Notes: generated by a model from the letters alone, not told the origin. A DNA stretch of 18,227 bases from Saccoglossus kowalevskii (GCF_000003605.2 NW_003137836.1:1-18227); one strand, 5' to 3'. Counted from the first letter of the stretch, positions 1-9,608 are shown. Program-made: numbers and translations.

Positions 1-460
1 GTGTATATCGAGTGGAACATTGCATAGATTCTAGACTACACCAGGAGATATTACTAGCATTGTATCTAGGTGTTAGTGGAATCTGGGTGTATATCGAGTG
101 GAACATTGCATAGATTCTAGACTACACTAGGAGATATTACTAGCATTGTATCTAGGTATTAGTGGAATCTGGGTGTATATCGAGTGGAACATTGCATGGA
201 TTATAGTCTATACCAGGAGATATTACTAGTATTGTATCTAGGTTTTAGTGGAATCTGGGTGTATATCGAGTGGAACATTGCATGGATTCTAGTCTACACC
301 AGGGGATATTACTAGCATTGTATCTAGATGTTAGTGGAATCTGGGTGTATATCGAGTGAAACATTGCATGGATTCTAGACTACACCAGAAGATATTACTA
401 GCATTGAATCCAGGCATTAGTGGAGTGGTGCATAGCAAGTGGGACTTTGCATAAATTCTA
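1..460. repeat. 86-bp tandem repeat array (at least 5 copies plus a decayed copy)
   Basis: The string gtgtatatcgagtg recurs at 1, 87, 173, 259 and 345, exactly 86 bp apart. Copies differ by a few substitutions and share gagtgg-aacattgcat and gatattactag segments. A degenerate sixth copy starts near 431. The array is cut by the window edge, so the true copy number is unknown. It sits in the intron before the first ERCC6L2 exon seen here. Confidence 0.95.
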
Positions 461-567
461 ACCTCTAATTCCATTAACAGTGCTATAAAAACTGATTGAC
501 TGCTAATTGTCAGATAATAGATTGACTTGTGGCCATGACTTTCATTGTTTTATGTTTCATTCTGCAG

Positions 568-713
568 TTGTTAGACATTTTGGAGCAGTATATCATGGGT
601 ACTGGCATGGAATATCGACGTATCGATGGAAAGACGCCTGGTCCAGTCAGAATGAACTATGTGCATGAGTTCAATCAAGACAAGTCTGTATCAGTCTGTC
701 TAATATCAACCAA
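568..713 (+). CDS. ERCC6L2: ERCC6L2 exon: helicase C-lobe, RIDG segment
   Basis: The acceptor is ttctgcag at 560-567 and the donor is gtaagta at 714. The exon encodes residues 1-48 and two bases of the lysine codon of motif V. It begins LLDILEQY and holds YRRIDG, the usual helicase C-lobe stretch after motif IV. The methionine at 529 lies before the acceptor and is not a start. More exons must lie to the left. Confidence 0.93.
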
Positions 714-3700
714 GTAAGTAAGAAATATATGCCATTGTCTCAGTTGATTTATAAGGGGAAGGTAGAAATGTTATCAATCAATTGCATCATGGGATACTAT
801 TTTCTGTTTCAAATTTGTCAAAATAGTGGCCATTTTAATAAAAAAACGTAAAATATTATTCTGTATTATGTCCCGAACTGTTTCCTGGATCAGAACAAAG
901 CGATATGGCCTGATTCAGTTCAAAGTTGAATAGGGCATTTTCAATCGAACTTTGTTTGATGACCCAGGGATCTTGCCACGCTGGTTGGTGGTGGTCGGCC
1001 CCGACTGGCACTCAAAATTAGCGACCACCATGGAAATGCTCCCGACCAGGACTATTGTATATAGTTATGTACCGACTGACATGCATGTTGCCAGTCCTGG
1101 ATTATACTTTGTAAACAATAGACATAGTCGCACGATACGTAACGAATTGACCTTACATATTAGGTTATGGTGCAAGCCATATTTCTTTTGGAGATACTTG
1201 AGCAACAATACCCGACTGGCTGCATTTTTCTTTCATGCTATTTCCTTTGTAGGATATACTAGTAGTCCAATTCAGTTCAAAGTTCCCACATAGGTACTAT
1301 ACTGACAGTAACACAATCTATAATCTGTGTTAGTGTTGGTATTAAAAAAACATTGATCTTTCATTTCTACATGTCACTTGTGCTGAACATTTACATCGAC
1401 TACAGCTAATACTTAACAGGGACTATGCATTATCAATGCTTGTTATTAAATTTTTTGGATGACATAATTTTCTCTGCTAAAATGTTGGTGGCAACATTTT
1501 TGTATTTTTCCATAATGTTTTTGTTAATTTTGAACCACGATTGTCTTAATCAACATCTTTTTATTAAAAAAAATAAGGAAACACAATTGTGGGTTTATTT
1601 TGTGAATGGTGACAAAAGTTGATGTTCGATATGTAACTGTAAAACTATTGGACCAATTTTAGGTTATGGAATATGTTTTAGTTGAGGTATGATGTCTTAC
1701 ATTGCAGAATATGTATACAGTTTTGGTAATCAAAATCTGTGTAAAGTAAGTTTCTGGTTCTGTAAGAGTCCTCTATAAACCATCCATCACAGTTTGACGA
1801 AACTGTAAAAAGTCTAAATTGCTGAAATGAGACAATTATTTTGGCAACGATTACATCTTTTAGATGTCTACTAAGGGCAAACATTCTGCATTCATTACAG
1901 GGCAGGTGGACTGGGTTTGAATATGACCGGGGCAAACATAGTCATCATATTCGATCCTAATTGGAATCCTGCTCACGACCAACAAGCCCAGGACAGAGCC
2001 TATCGAATCGGACAGCAACGAGACGTGAAGGTGTACCGATTGATATCATCTGGCACTATTGAAGAAAACATGTATCTTAGGCAGATTTACAAACAGGTTT
2101 GTAATTTATCAGATGATTCATCACCATATACCATATTAAGTACTGTAGAATACTTTATTTTTACTATTTTGATCTCAAGTCTAATTTACCAGATGGTATT
2201 TTTCTTGAGATAATGAAAAGTGCAAAAGCCCTTTCACTATACCTTAAAGATACTATCTATAATTCCCCTGATTAAAATTTGTGAGGATCTTGACGTTATT
2301 ATTATTTTCATATTTCTTTATTACATTTGTTTATTCATGTCTTGTTATTCTCTTTACCTTACTAAATTCTCTGATGATTTAGTTGTGTGATTTTATTTTC
2401 ACTGAAGCATCCTTTCAGCGAAAATAAAATCCAGCAAATATTTTTTTTTTCGTATATTTCACATTCAACTCATCACAAATCAGTGAAAATAAATTCCGAA
2501 AATTAATTTCAGCTAAAATAAATTAAATTACAGTATTTATAAAATAAGGGCATACTAGTATCATTCAAATATCCATCCATGGTGATATGTAATTGAAGAT
2601 CTGCTTGTGTACATCAACCAAACTAATTCTGATCAATGGCATCACTGAATGCAATAGACAATTGGAAATGAGATTTAATTATTATCCTGAAACACATAAT
2701 ACCCTCTCAAAAAACGCAAAGACCAGTGTGCTCTCTAAGCCGTCAACAAGCTGACTGAACTTGAGTTTGAAAGATATTATTTTGACTCCGGATCCTTACA
2801 AAATCAGTTCTGAGAGGGCACACTGATGCTGGAAAAAAATCAGACAAACACATACTATATTTGCACTAGAAAAGTAAGCTTGTCTTGCAATAAGAAAAGA
2901 AATCATATTTCAATGATTTGCATCTCATGCCACATAATTTGCAAATGAGTTTTTGGTTGGATCTTGAAAGCAGAGAAAGTTGATGCAAGGCGAAGAGTTC
3001 TGGAAAATACATTCCAGAGTCTGATTGTAGCAACTGAAAATACCCTCTTTCTGTAATGCTCTTGTTTATAACGGGGGTTCAAATAACCTTATAGTGGATG
3101 AAAAATGAGTTTGCGTAACTAGAACTGGAATAGTAATAAGGCCAGATAGATAAGATGGCACTTTATTGTGTAAAATCTTATCAACAAACATTAAAAACAG
3201 TTTGCCGGGAAACAGGTAACTAGTGAAGATTTTGAACAGGAGTTACGTGTTGATGTTTACGTAATACGTTGACGACGGGCAATCAGATTATCAGGAAGAT
3301 GAATATAAAAACTATTACAATAATCTAATTTAGGGGTTTTAAAAGCATGAATTAACTGTACAGTACTACTACGATTTAAAACATTTCTAATAAGGCCAAT
3401 ACGTCTTAATTCATCAGAGACTGATTTACATACATTTGATATTTGTTTATGGGGTAAAGCAAAACTATCAATGTGAAACCCAAGATTACTCACTAGATCA
3501 GAAAGATTGATTTCATCAGAACCAACGCAAAGGCATGATAAACGCTCATGCTTACCATATTTTGAGTTTTCCTGTCTTTCAAAACCAACCTATTTGACAG
3601 CATTCATTTCCAAATTCCATCAATGAACGACCAATCACAGATCTATCCATTTCAGTGTTTGTACACGTAATATATAATTGTGTATCATCAGAATACATCA

Positions 3701-4484
3701 TGAAATTTAACAAATCATTCCTCGTGATATCGTCCAAGGGAACACAAATGAGAGTAAAAAGAATTGGGCCTAAAACACTGCCCTGTGGCACACCATACAA
3801 TTGAAATCTTAATCTGTTTCAGGTTCTGTTCTCACAGTTGTTCATTCCTGTTACTTTCAGCAAATAGCCAGTACGCTGGTTTCATCTGAGAGTTCAAAGC
3901 GATATTTCAATGCAGTTGCAGGTGATAAAAGCCAACCTGGTGAGCTGTATGGTCCGGAGAATGTCTTTAGGTTTGGTAGAGGTGGCTGCCTAACAGAAGA
4001 CCTTATTGCGGTATAAATAGAATTTCATATATATTCTAAAGCTACCGTAGACTTCAGTGCTATTGTCATAAACAAATTTTGAAAGCACAATTGTGAATTC
4101 CTCACTAATAATTCCAAAAGCCTCTGTTTTCACCTGTTTACAGTTATCCATATTCTCTTCAATAATTGATAACTTATTATTCAGTAGACAAAAATGTGTC
4201 CTCAGTATGCAGTGGATTTCATATGCCCTTGTTTATTGACCCTTATCTCTACTTTGGTTTGTTTGTACATGATCACAATTCCTTCACTTTCTTAATTTTT
4301 TTGTTATTATTCAGAGAGAAAAAACTTTTGAGCAAGGTATAATGATGGCTCCGTATACAAGTCCTGAAAGCCATGTCGATGAAGAAGTGGAAAATTATGA
4401 AGAAAATGTATGTATAAATAAATAGTGAGAAAATATATTGGGGTGGAATAATTCTTGCAATTTAAATGGAATGGGATGAGATGG

Positions 4485-4520
<36 letters not shown>

Positions 4521-7500
4521 GTGAATCAATCAAACTTGTGAACCTAAATGAATGAATGAATTTGTACAAGAGGGAAATCACTTTTATATGTCTCCTTGGA
4601 CTGGATGCCATTCCTCATTTTAGGAATTGCAAGTTTTGTTCCCTACAGATTGGGCCACAAACATAGTCACCAAAGCAGCATTATTAACCATTATGCCACA
4701 CATTGATGAAATATTTTACATGTACCACATAATAACAATGAGTATAACATGGTTAGTGTGATGGAACTGTATACATTTATACTAAAACACAGTCCCTCAC
4801 GGTGTTGAGTGACTGTGATTGAAACAACACAGAAAGACTATCAACATGGTTAAATAATATAAATATTTTTATGGACACTCAATATTGATCAATATTCTAC
4901 AAAATTGATTTTTGATGTAAATTTCTTGAAAAGATTTCATCATTATATTTTTTATTATATTGTAGGAACAAGAAGAAAAAAATGATGATTGTGTAAACAG
5001 TGAAGATGATTGGATCAGGTCACAGATCAGTTACCATAGCGATGACAGTGATGAAGTAGATAGACACGATGCTGGAATATTGAGGACACAACATATGGAA
5101 ATAAAAACTGATGAGGATGAAAGTGACGAGATGATGAGTCTTGATACATCAAATAGTCTAGATGAAGATGCAAAGCTGAATTTGAAAAGTGAACAGATGT
5201 TGAGACATTCAGTTAGGAATGAGAGATACAAAGAAGCATTGAGTAGAAAGGGAACATTGTCATCCTCAAAGAAAGGAGATGCACATCAGGAGGAGAACAA
5301 AATGAAGAGGAAAGTGAAGAGAAATGTTCAGTTTCTTGATGTGTCATCAGAGGACGAAGAAGATGGAATTGCCAGGAATGTTCGAAGGAAAAAGAAAAAA
5401 ACGAAAGCTAAAAACAATTATTCAAGTGATGCAGAAGATTCTATGGAAGTTATTCTCAGTAAGTTGCCATTTTTTTCCAGAGTAAATAAAATACACAAAA
5501 ATTCTGAAATAATAAATATTGTTTTGTGTATTACCAACCCTTTGAACGTCTTGATTTATGTTTTTGATAATCAACTACTGGTACATCACTTTATATACAA
5601 AATCTGTTCTTTTCATAGAAAATTCAAAATTCTTGAACTGTTGATGCAACTGACTTCAGTTGTTGGTTCATAAGTCTGTTTTGTTTATTATTACAGAGGA
5701 ATGTGGTGCGAATTATATCCATTCCAATATGGCGGTGGTTGGAGGCAGTCGTGTGGAGCACCATGTTTCTAAATGTGCAATTAAAGACGTATATGAGCTA
5801 GAACAGTATTCACAGATGCCAGCAAACTGCCATATTCAGACTCTATCACAGGTATTGTTCTCAGCATAGAGTGAAAGGAGGGTGGGGTGGCTGCACTAAA
5901 ACTGGGATACACAATTTTGGAAATTAATTAATATTATATTGTTTGGTACATATTTCGGTCACTCAATGATTTGTACATTTGAAGATGAAATCTGCAATAA
6001 ATAAAACTGTTTAACCAAGCAAAACGACTGTCTTGTTACCACTACATCATTTAGGAAAGGTGATACAGCAGTACTGTCATCAGAACTACACTATGCAGGA
6101 CCTACAGCTGTTTACTTATTGATAGTAGCCAGTTATTATAAAAAGCATTTTTTGTATACAAATGTCGTGCTTGGTCGGAGCTAAAGGTTCTATTTTGTGA
6201 CGATAAAGTATTATGTGAGCAATGTTTATGGTGTGTTTTATTTATGAACAGTACTGTATATAATGTTATAATGTGTGGTACTCTCAATGTCAGTAAAGAC
6301 CAATCACAGAATTAACAGAAAACAATAATAGTATAAAAGTAGAATATCCACATGTGCTGTTTTGACGACAGCTTTAATTTACGTGATCAGAACGTTTCGG
6401 GTGAATTAAACATCCATTTTCAAGCTTTGGACTTTTTATCTATTCATTATTGTGAACATTGTGTATTCTTCAGTTCTCTTTTGTAGCATATTGATAACAC
6501 TACATTTAAAAAAAAATTAAATACATAAATTATCTTTATCTTTCAGCCAAATAGCGAAGAGAGCGATGATTTAGGAGTGTCGTGTAAGTCATCGATTACT
6601 CAGTCTCTCATCACCGAAGATAACACGACACAGTCTGATGATCCATGCTGCTTATACAATCCTGTTGTTTTGCATAGTAAACGAGAATCTCGCATCACTG
6701 GGAATGTTACGCTTTTAATTGGAGAGACTCCAAAGACCATAACAAGGTGAATAGTGATGATTTATTAGTCTTCATCAGAGTCTGAAAAGGGGGATTATAA
6801 TTTGTGGAAGCATGGAGTAAATAAATTTGGAATGTGAACAACAAAATAGTCAATGGTGAAACAAAGACAGTGAGGACTAGGATAATAAAAGGTTATCTGA
6901 CAGTGAGGACTAGGCGGGCAATGTTTATATATTCCTCCACATGTAGATGTGCACTCATACCAACAGGCTATATAAATTGTGGAAACGTGCTATACTTATT
7001 ATAAAGGAAGCTAAGTATAATCATCCTACATCTTAGGAATATATTTTTGTAATGTGTGTACGTTTGTTTTTCAGACAACATTTTGCCGACATAGCTAAAT
7101 CTTTATCATATAAATCAACGTTGGAGTTCGCTGAAACTGTCCTCTCGATTGATTCCAAGGAACGACTTGAGATTTTAGAAGACTATTATTCTAAAAAATA
7201 TGCTCACCTACAAGTAGTTGATACCAAAGGCTTATACACTGTGAAAGTGGCAGAGGAGAAACCTAAAAACAAACAAATACGGGTAAAAAATGTTAAGAAA
7301 AATGCAGCATTGAGAAAACGGCCACAGAATACAAGAATGCGAAAAAGAAGACCACTAGCTGTGAATTTTGACAGTGATGAAAGCGAGGAAGAAAATTATA
7401 GACGTGATAAAAGATGCATGTACAAAAACAGGAGGAAAGTTGTTTACAGAAGTGACAGTGATGAGGAGAGGAATGATATTGAGAGAAAAGATGAGAGTAG

Positions 7501-7921
7501 TAATGACGGTGATTTGGAGGAGGAAAATGTGTCCCTTAAGGAAGGAGCTTTAAGTAGGAGAAAAGCCGGAGTTTTTCAACATGAATCAGGTGCACAGAAT
7601 ATACATGATGAACTACTTTGTATGGACAGTGAAACAGATGGTACAATCAGTGTAGAAGACAGTCCACAGCCACCACAGGTGACTACCATAGAAAGAGAAT
7701 CAAGTTCTAGTATCTCCTTGTGTAAAAAAGCAAATATGGATTTCCTAGATGATATCTTCATGTGTGATAACAATCTTAGTGACGATCATAGTGATGTCAA
7801 TGTTACCCAAGTTAACAGACATGATGATAAGGTTACTGAGGTGACAAGCTGTTCCTATGGTGATGAGGACAGTTATTTTGTACTTAATAAAAATTATCGA
7901 AAAGTTATAGAAGATCTGTGA
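568..7921 (+). CDS. ERCC6L2: ERCC6L2-like SNF2 family DNA helicase/translocase, 3' half (8 exons, 5' end outside window)
   Basis: Join 568-713, 1901-2096, 3861-4010, 4315-4407, 4966-5458, 5697-5851, 6547-6746, 7075-7921 (2,280 nt, 759 codons plus TGA). Every junction is GT-AG and the phases match throughout (2,0,0,0,1,0,2). Residues 1-114 end the helicase C-terminal lobe: a YRRIDG stretch, motif V (STK-AGGLGLN, split by intron 1) and motif VI (QDRAYRIGQ), then the LRQIYKQ segment. Residues 115-195 ([31 protein letters not shown]) match the extension specific to ERCC6L2. Residues 196-359 are an acidic/lysine-rich linker. Residues 360 to about 520 match the conserved C-terminal block of vertebrate ERCC6L2 ([27 protein letters not shown], then a helical segment), which I take to be the HEBO region. 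Known role: nuclear ATP-dependent translocase in DNA double-strand break repair and end joining; human defects cause bone-marrow failure. The N-terminal ATPase lobe lies off the left edge. Confidence 0.95.
714..1900. other. ERCC6L2 intron 1, with a 15-bp direct repeat
   Basis: A 1,187-bp intron between gtaagta and attacag. Its one notable structure is a perfect 15-bp direct repeat (attcagttcaaagtt) at 913-927 and 1270-1284. The repeat brackets a segment somewhat richer in G+C and in CpG than the rest. The open frame at 952-1293 in that segment resembles no protein I know. Confidence 0.75.
1901..2096 (+). CDS. ERCC6L2: ERCC6L2 exon: helicase motifs V and VI
   Basis: The acceptor is attacag at 1894-1900 and the donor is gttt at 2097. 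The first base completes the lysine codon, giving the uninterrupted motif V across the intron. The exon continues with FDPNWNPA and QDRAYRIGQ, whose arginine is the expected arginine finger of motif VI, and ends LRQIYKQ in phase 0. This is the strongest family evidence in the window. Confidence 0.96.
2389..2431. repeat. Hairpin-forming palindrome
   Basis: Arms of 19 bp (2389-2407 and 2413-2431) with two mismatches flank a 5-bp loop. The left arm begins gattttattttc and the right arm ends gaaaataaaatc. Related single copies of the arm motif occur at 2481-2496 and 2510-2525, which suggests debris of a small foldback repeat family in ERCC6L2 intron 2. Confidence 0.75.
2723..2826. repeat. Interrupted inverted repeat
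   Basis: The left arm 2723-2739 (ccagtgtgctctctaag) pairs with 2810-2826 at 14 of 17 positions, enclosing 70 bp. This could be a remnant of a short foldback element. No target duplication was recognised. Confidence 0.45.
2930..3805 (-). mobile_element. CR1/L2-type non-LTR retrotransposon fragment, inactive
   Basis: Read on the - strand, 3800-3579 encodes reverse transcriptase palm motifs: [15 protein letters not shown], then [10 protein letters not shown], with Ser in the usual YADD box. After a frame change, 3520-3257 encodes SNLGFHID, a helical region and [17 protein letters not shown]. Frame-broken remnants ([26 protein letters not shown]) continue to about 2930. These are the usual order of RT palm, thumb and C-terminal motifs in CR1/L2/Jockey-like LINEs. 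The element is truncated at its 5' end and carries a frameshift and stops. It lies antisense in ERCC6L2 intron 2, about 55 bp before an acceptor. I cannot place it within a LINE clade by eye. Confidence 0.88.
3861..4010 (+). CDS. ERCC6L2: ERCC6L2 exon: post-helicase extension
   Basis: A 150-nt phase 0 exon between acceptor ctttcag (3854-3860) and donor gtataa (4011). It encodes 50 residues including [21 protein letters not shown] and CLTEDL. These match the segment following the helicase core in vertebrate ERCC6L2 and are not expected in CSB/ERCC6 or RAD54. An antisense LINE relic ends about 55 bp upstream of the acceptor. Confidence 0.93.
4011..4314. other. ERCC6L2 intron 3, nothing else seen
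   Basis: A 304-bp AT-rich intron with a pyrimidine tract before its acceptor. I see no repeat or coding signal in it. Confidence 0.7.
4315..4407 (+). CDS. ERCC6L2: ERCC6L2 exon: short post-helicase exon
   Basis: A 93-nt phase 0 exon with acceptor ttattcag and donor gtatgt. It encodes 31 residues that start [13 protein letters not shown], matching the vertebrate segment where the ordered extension ends, and then turn acidic. Intron 3 before it (4011-4314) shows no other feature. Confidence 0.88.
4408..4965. other. ERCC6L2 intron 4
   Basis: A 558-bp intron. Its only clear feature is the AATC-type microsatellite near the left end. The rest is AT-rich and holds no recognisable element. Confidence 0.7.
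4484..4534. repeat. (AATC)n microsatellite
   Basis: About twelve 4-bp AATC units with one interruption at 4521. A short GAAT run at 4547-4561 follows. It lies in ERCC6L2 intron 4. Confidence 0.95.
4966..5458 (+). CDS. ERCC6L2: ERCC6L2 exon: acidic/basic linker
   Basis: Acceptor attgtag at 4959-4965 and donor gtaagt at 5459. It encodes 164 residues plus one base, low in complexity: runs of D/E/S alternate with basic clusters such as KMKRKVKR and [10 protein letters not shown], which are plausible nuclear localisation signals. The frame stays open to the stop at 5671-5673 if the intron is retained, so intron retention would truncate the protein. The linker is poorly conserved in this family; the call rests on frame continuity and splice sites. 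Confidence 0.9.
5697..5851 (+). CDS. ERCC6L2: ERCC6L2 exon: conserved C-terminal block, first part
   Basis: Acceptor attacag (5690-5696) and donor gtattg (5852). It restores phase after the 1-nt overhang of the previous exon. The residues [20 protein letters not shown] and [13 protein letters not shown] align closely with vertebrate ERCC6L2 in the same order. This appears to be the start of the C-terminal domain called HEBO, which has been linked to the repair function of the human protein. Confidence 0.94.
5852..6546. other. ERCC6L2 intron 6, holds a possible ribozyme relic
   Basis: A 695-bp intron. Most of it is anonymous AT-rich sequence. At 6393-6424 the - strand has a short stem flanked by TTGAAAA and CGAAACG, described as a finding. 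An A-run lies near 6508. Confidence 0.65.
6547..6746 (+). CDS. ERCC6L2: ERCC6L2 exon: conserved C-terminal block, middle
   Basis: Acceptor atctttcag (6538-6546) and donor gtgaat (6747). It encodes 66 residues plus two bases. A variable Ser/Asp/Thr-rich half leads into [12 protein letters not shown], which matches the IGETPK signature of vertebrate ERCC6L2. The exon is too short to stand out as a long open frame but is supported on both sides by splice phase. Confidence 0.93.
6866..6914. repeat. 16-bp direct repeat in ERCC6L2 intron 7
   Basis: The string gacagtgaggactagg occurs at 6866-6881 and again at 6899-6914, a 33-bp period. It is either a local tandem duplication or a scar of a small insertion. 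The rest of the intron (6747-7074) shows nothing else. Confidence 0.85.
7075..7921 (+). CDS. ERCC6L2: ERCC6L2 terminal coding exon
   Basis: Acceptor tttttcag at 7067-7074. The first base completes the arginine codon of the preceding exon, so the apparent start at 7052 is intronic. The exon begins [10 protein letters not shown] and runs through [21 protein letters not shown], matching the helical end of the conserved C-terminal block. About 220 charged, mostly disordered residues follow, with basic clusters (RMRKRRP, YKNRRK) and acidic serine runs ([16 protein letters not shown]). It stops at TGA 7919-7921. Confidence 0.94.
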
Positions 7922-8205
7922 TCTACAGACCAAAATATATTAAAGAATTATAATGGAATGCAGAAATGTTTTGACTTGTGCAACTCTCAAAATTGACACA
8001 GAATATGCAGTTTATGACACTAGAGGGCGCTATACCATCAAAATTTATTCTGATAACTTTAAACTGAAGTTTTATTGTAAATTATATTGAGTATTACCCA
8101 GTCAGTGTTTGTATTTTTGTAATTCTTTTAAATGAAACTTTGACCAGACATCATGTCTTAACTTTACTCATTGAAAACCAGTAAATAAATTGGATCTCAG
8201 ATGAC
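7922..8205 (+). promoter_or_regulatory. ERCC6L2: ERCC6L2 3' UTR with polyadenylation signal
   Basis: A non-coding AT-rich stretch after the stop. A canonical AATAAA lies at 8184-8189, so cleavage is expected at about 8200-8215. A weaker ATTAAA lies near 7939. The end coordinate is an estimate. The stretch also contains a CTCF-like motif at 8018-8031. Confidence 0.65.
8018..8031 (+). promoter_or_regulatory. CTCF-like motif
   Basis: The string cactagagggcgct matches the bilaterian CTCF core CANNAGRNGGCRSY at all defined positions. It lies in the ERCC6L2 3' UTR. Only the motif is seen; binding is an inference. Confidence 0.45.
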
Positions 8206-8247
8206 AATGGCAACTGATACCTTGTTAAGAGAAAATTAGCCATAATT

Positions 8248-8569
8248 CTCGGGGGCGGACGTCCGAGCATTTTCTACCGCCTGGCAACCCTCGCGGTGAA
8301 AACAAAGACCAAAAACTCGCAGAAAACGGTACTTTGCGATGGTTGTTGAGAGTCCCCTGAACAGTATAACAAGATTAGCCCTACGTGTGTAACATATATA
8401 AATTTGGTTGTTCAGGATTACTTCAAAGTTGATTTTGTGTTGTTTTCTTGAGTTTTCACCGGCTCCACCGGCGGTCCACAGCAGCGCGCACAGAGCCCAT
8501 AGAAATACGTGGTACAGTGGTGCGCGTCTTAGCAACGTAGAACGTCCGTGACGTAGCTCCGCCCCCGAG
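8248..8569. mobile_element. Candidate nonautonomous inverted-repeat element (MITE-like)
   Basis: The perfect 12-bp inverted ends ctcgggggcgga (8248-8259) and its complement (8558-8569) bracket 322 bp of much higher G+C and CpG content than the flanks. A weaker inner inverted pair (ggtgaaaac near 8295, gttttcacc near 8452) supports foldback structure. No target duplication was found. The alternative is a CpG-rich regulatory element, since the right end also carries a GC box and a TGACGTAG CRE-like site. Confidence 0.5.
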
Positions 8570-9596
8570 GATACTTGTTTTGATATTTTCCAAGTACCGT
8601 AGATCAATGGAACATTGTACACAGTGACTGAAGTGAATGTAACACTACTTGAGGTGCAAAAACAAATCCTGCTCTATTACAATGTTGGTGACTTTTTTTT
8701 CTCTATTCTGATAACATGGTTTTGAAATTTTTTTAAGGAATATTTAAGGAATCATTTATGTATTCAGTGATCACATAGTGTTTGAAGGAACAATGTCAAA
8801 CAAATCACTGACAACCTGTCATAGGGACTCCCGTGAAATTGTCACTGCTACAAAATTATATGATTTTCATTGACTCACAAAATTTCCTATAAGTTCCATT
8901 GGTATAATTTGCAAAGAACTGAAATATTACATGAAATAACTAGCATAAAAAAGAACTCATAAGATTAGGGTTAGGGACTTTGATATTTATCTAAGGAATT
9001 ATGTGATGAAGGTCCTAGTATAGTTATGTTATGTTATCAAATTTGATTCCTTACAGATGTCAACATTATTTTACTATTTGTACAGATTTTTGACCATGTT
9101 TAATGTTTATTTTAAATATGTATGTTTTTTAACTCGTTGCATTGAGATCGTTAAGCATTCTGTACTTTGCTAAGATCAAACTTTTTCTGTTTCTGTGGTG
9201 TTCAAAAAATGTGTGTAGTGACAATTGTGGTAAACAAAGCAAGAATATTAGTGCCATTACTAGTATTCATAGTCTTGGCTGTAAATAGTTTGGTAAATAA
9301 ATTTCAAATGCAGGATTTAGTGCATTTTTATACTTTCGATATTAAATAAGATCATTTTTTTTATTTTTGGTGGTAATTATTTTCCCTTTCCACTGCTGTG
9401 TATTTAGCTCCTCCAAAAATCAAGATGAAACCCTTTGTGTCAGCAAAAATTTGCCCTCAAAATGCAGGAAATAGCGTTTCAGATGGTCTAGATTTCAGAT
9501 CTCACCCCCTCATGCAAAGTTTCGTTCCACCGCCTCTGTGCATTTACTGTTAGATAGTAGAGCCCAGCTGGAGTGTCCGGGAAATTTTAGGACATA
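8570..9596. other. Intergenic, no gene seen
   Basis: AT-rich DNA between the inverted-repeat element and the first C-run. The short open frames here have no recognisable protein motif. No RNA gene or repeat array was noticed. Confidence 0.6.
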
Positions 9597-9608
9597 CCCC
9601 CCCCCCCC
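9597..9608. repeat. C homopolymer (12 nt)
   Basis: An uninterrupted run of twelve C residues in otherwise mixed intergenic sequence. Confidence 0.95.

Noticed and set aside
1-460. CRISPR-like spaced repeats
   Set aside because: The whole 86-bp unit repeats with no unique spacers, which is a tandem satellite in a spliced animal gene.
952-1293. 113-codon open frame in intron 1
   Set aside because: No motif, no splice support, and it lies inside an intron of a well-supported gene.
5459-5673. Continuation of the linker exon frame to a stop
   Set aside because: The gtaagt donor at 5459 and the matching acceptor at 5696 join in phase to strongly conserved ERCC6L2 residues, so this is intron.
7052-7074. 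Apparent ATG start of the last ERCC6L2 exon
   Set aside because: It lies before the tttttcag acceptor. Phase and homology show the exon starts at 7075.
8236-8622. 128-codon open frame on the - strand
   Set aside because: It covers the GC-rich inverted-end element almost exactly. The length is explained by low stop density in CpG-rich DNA, and no protein motif is visible.
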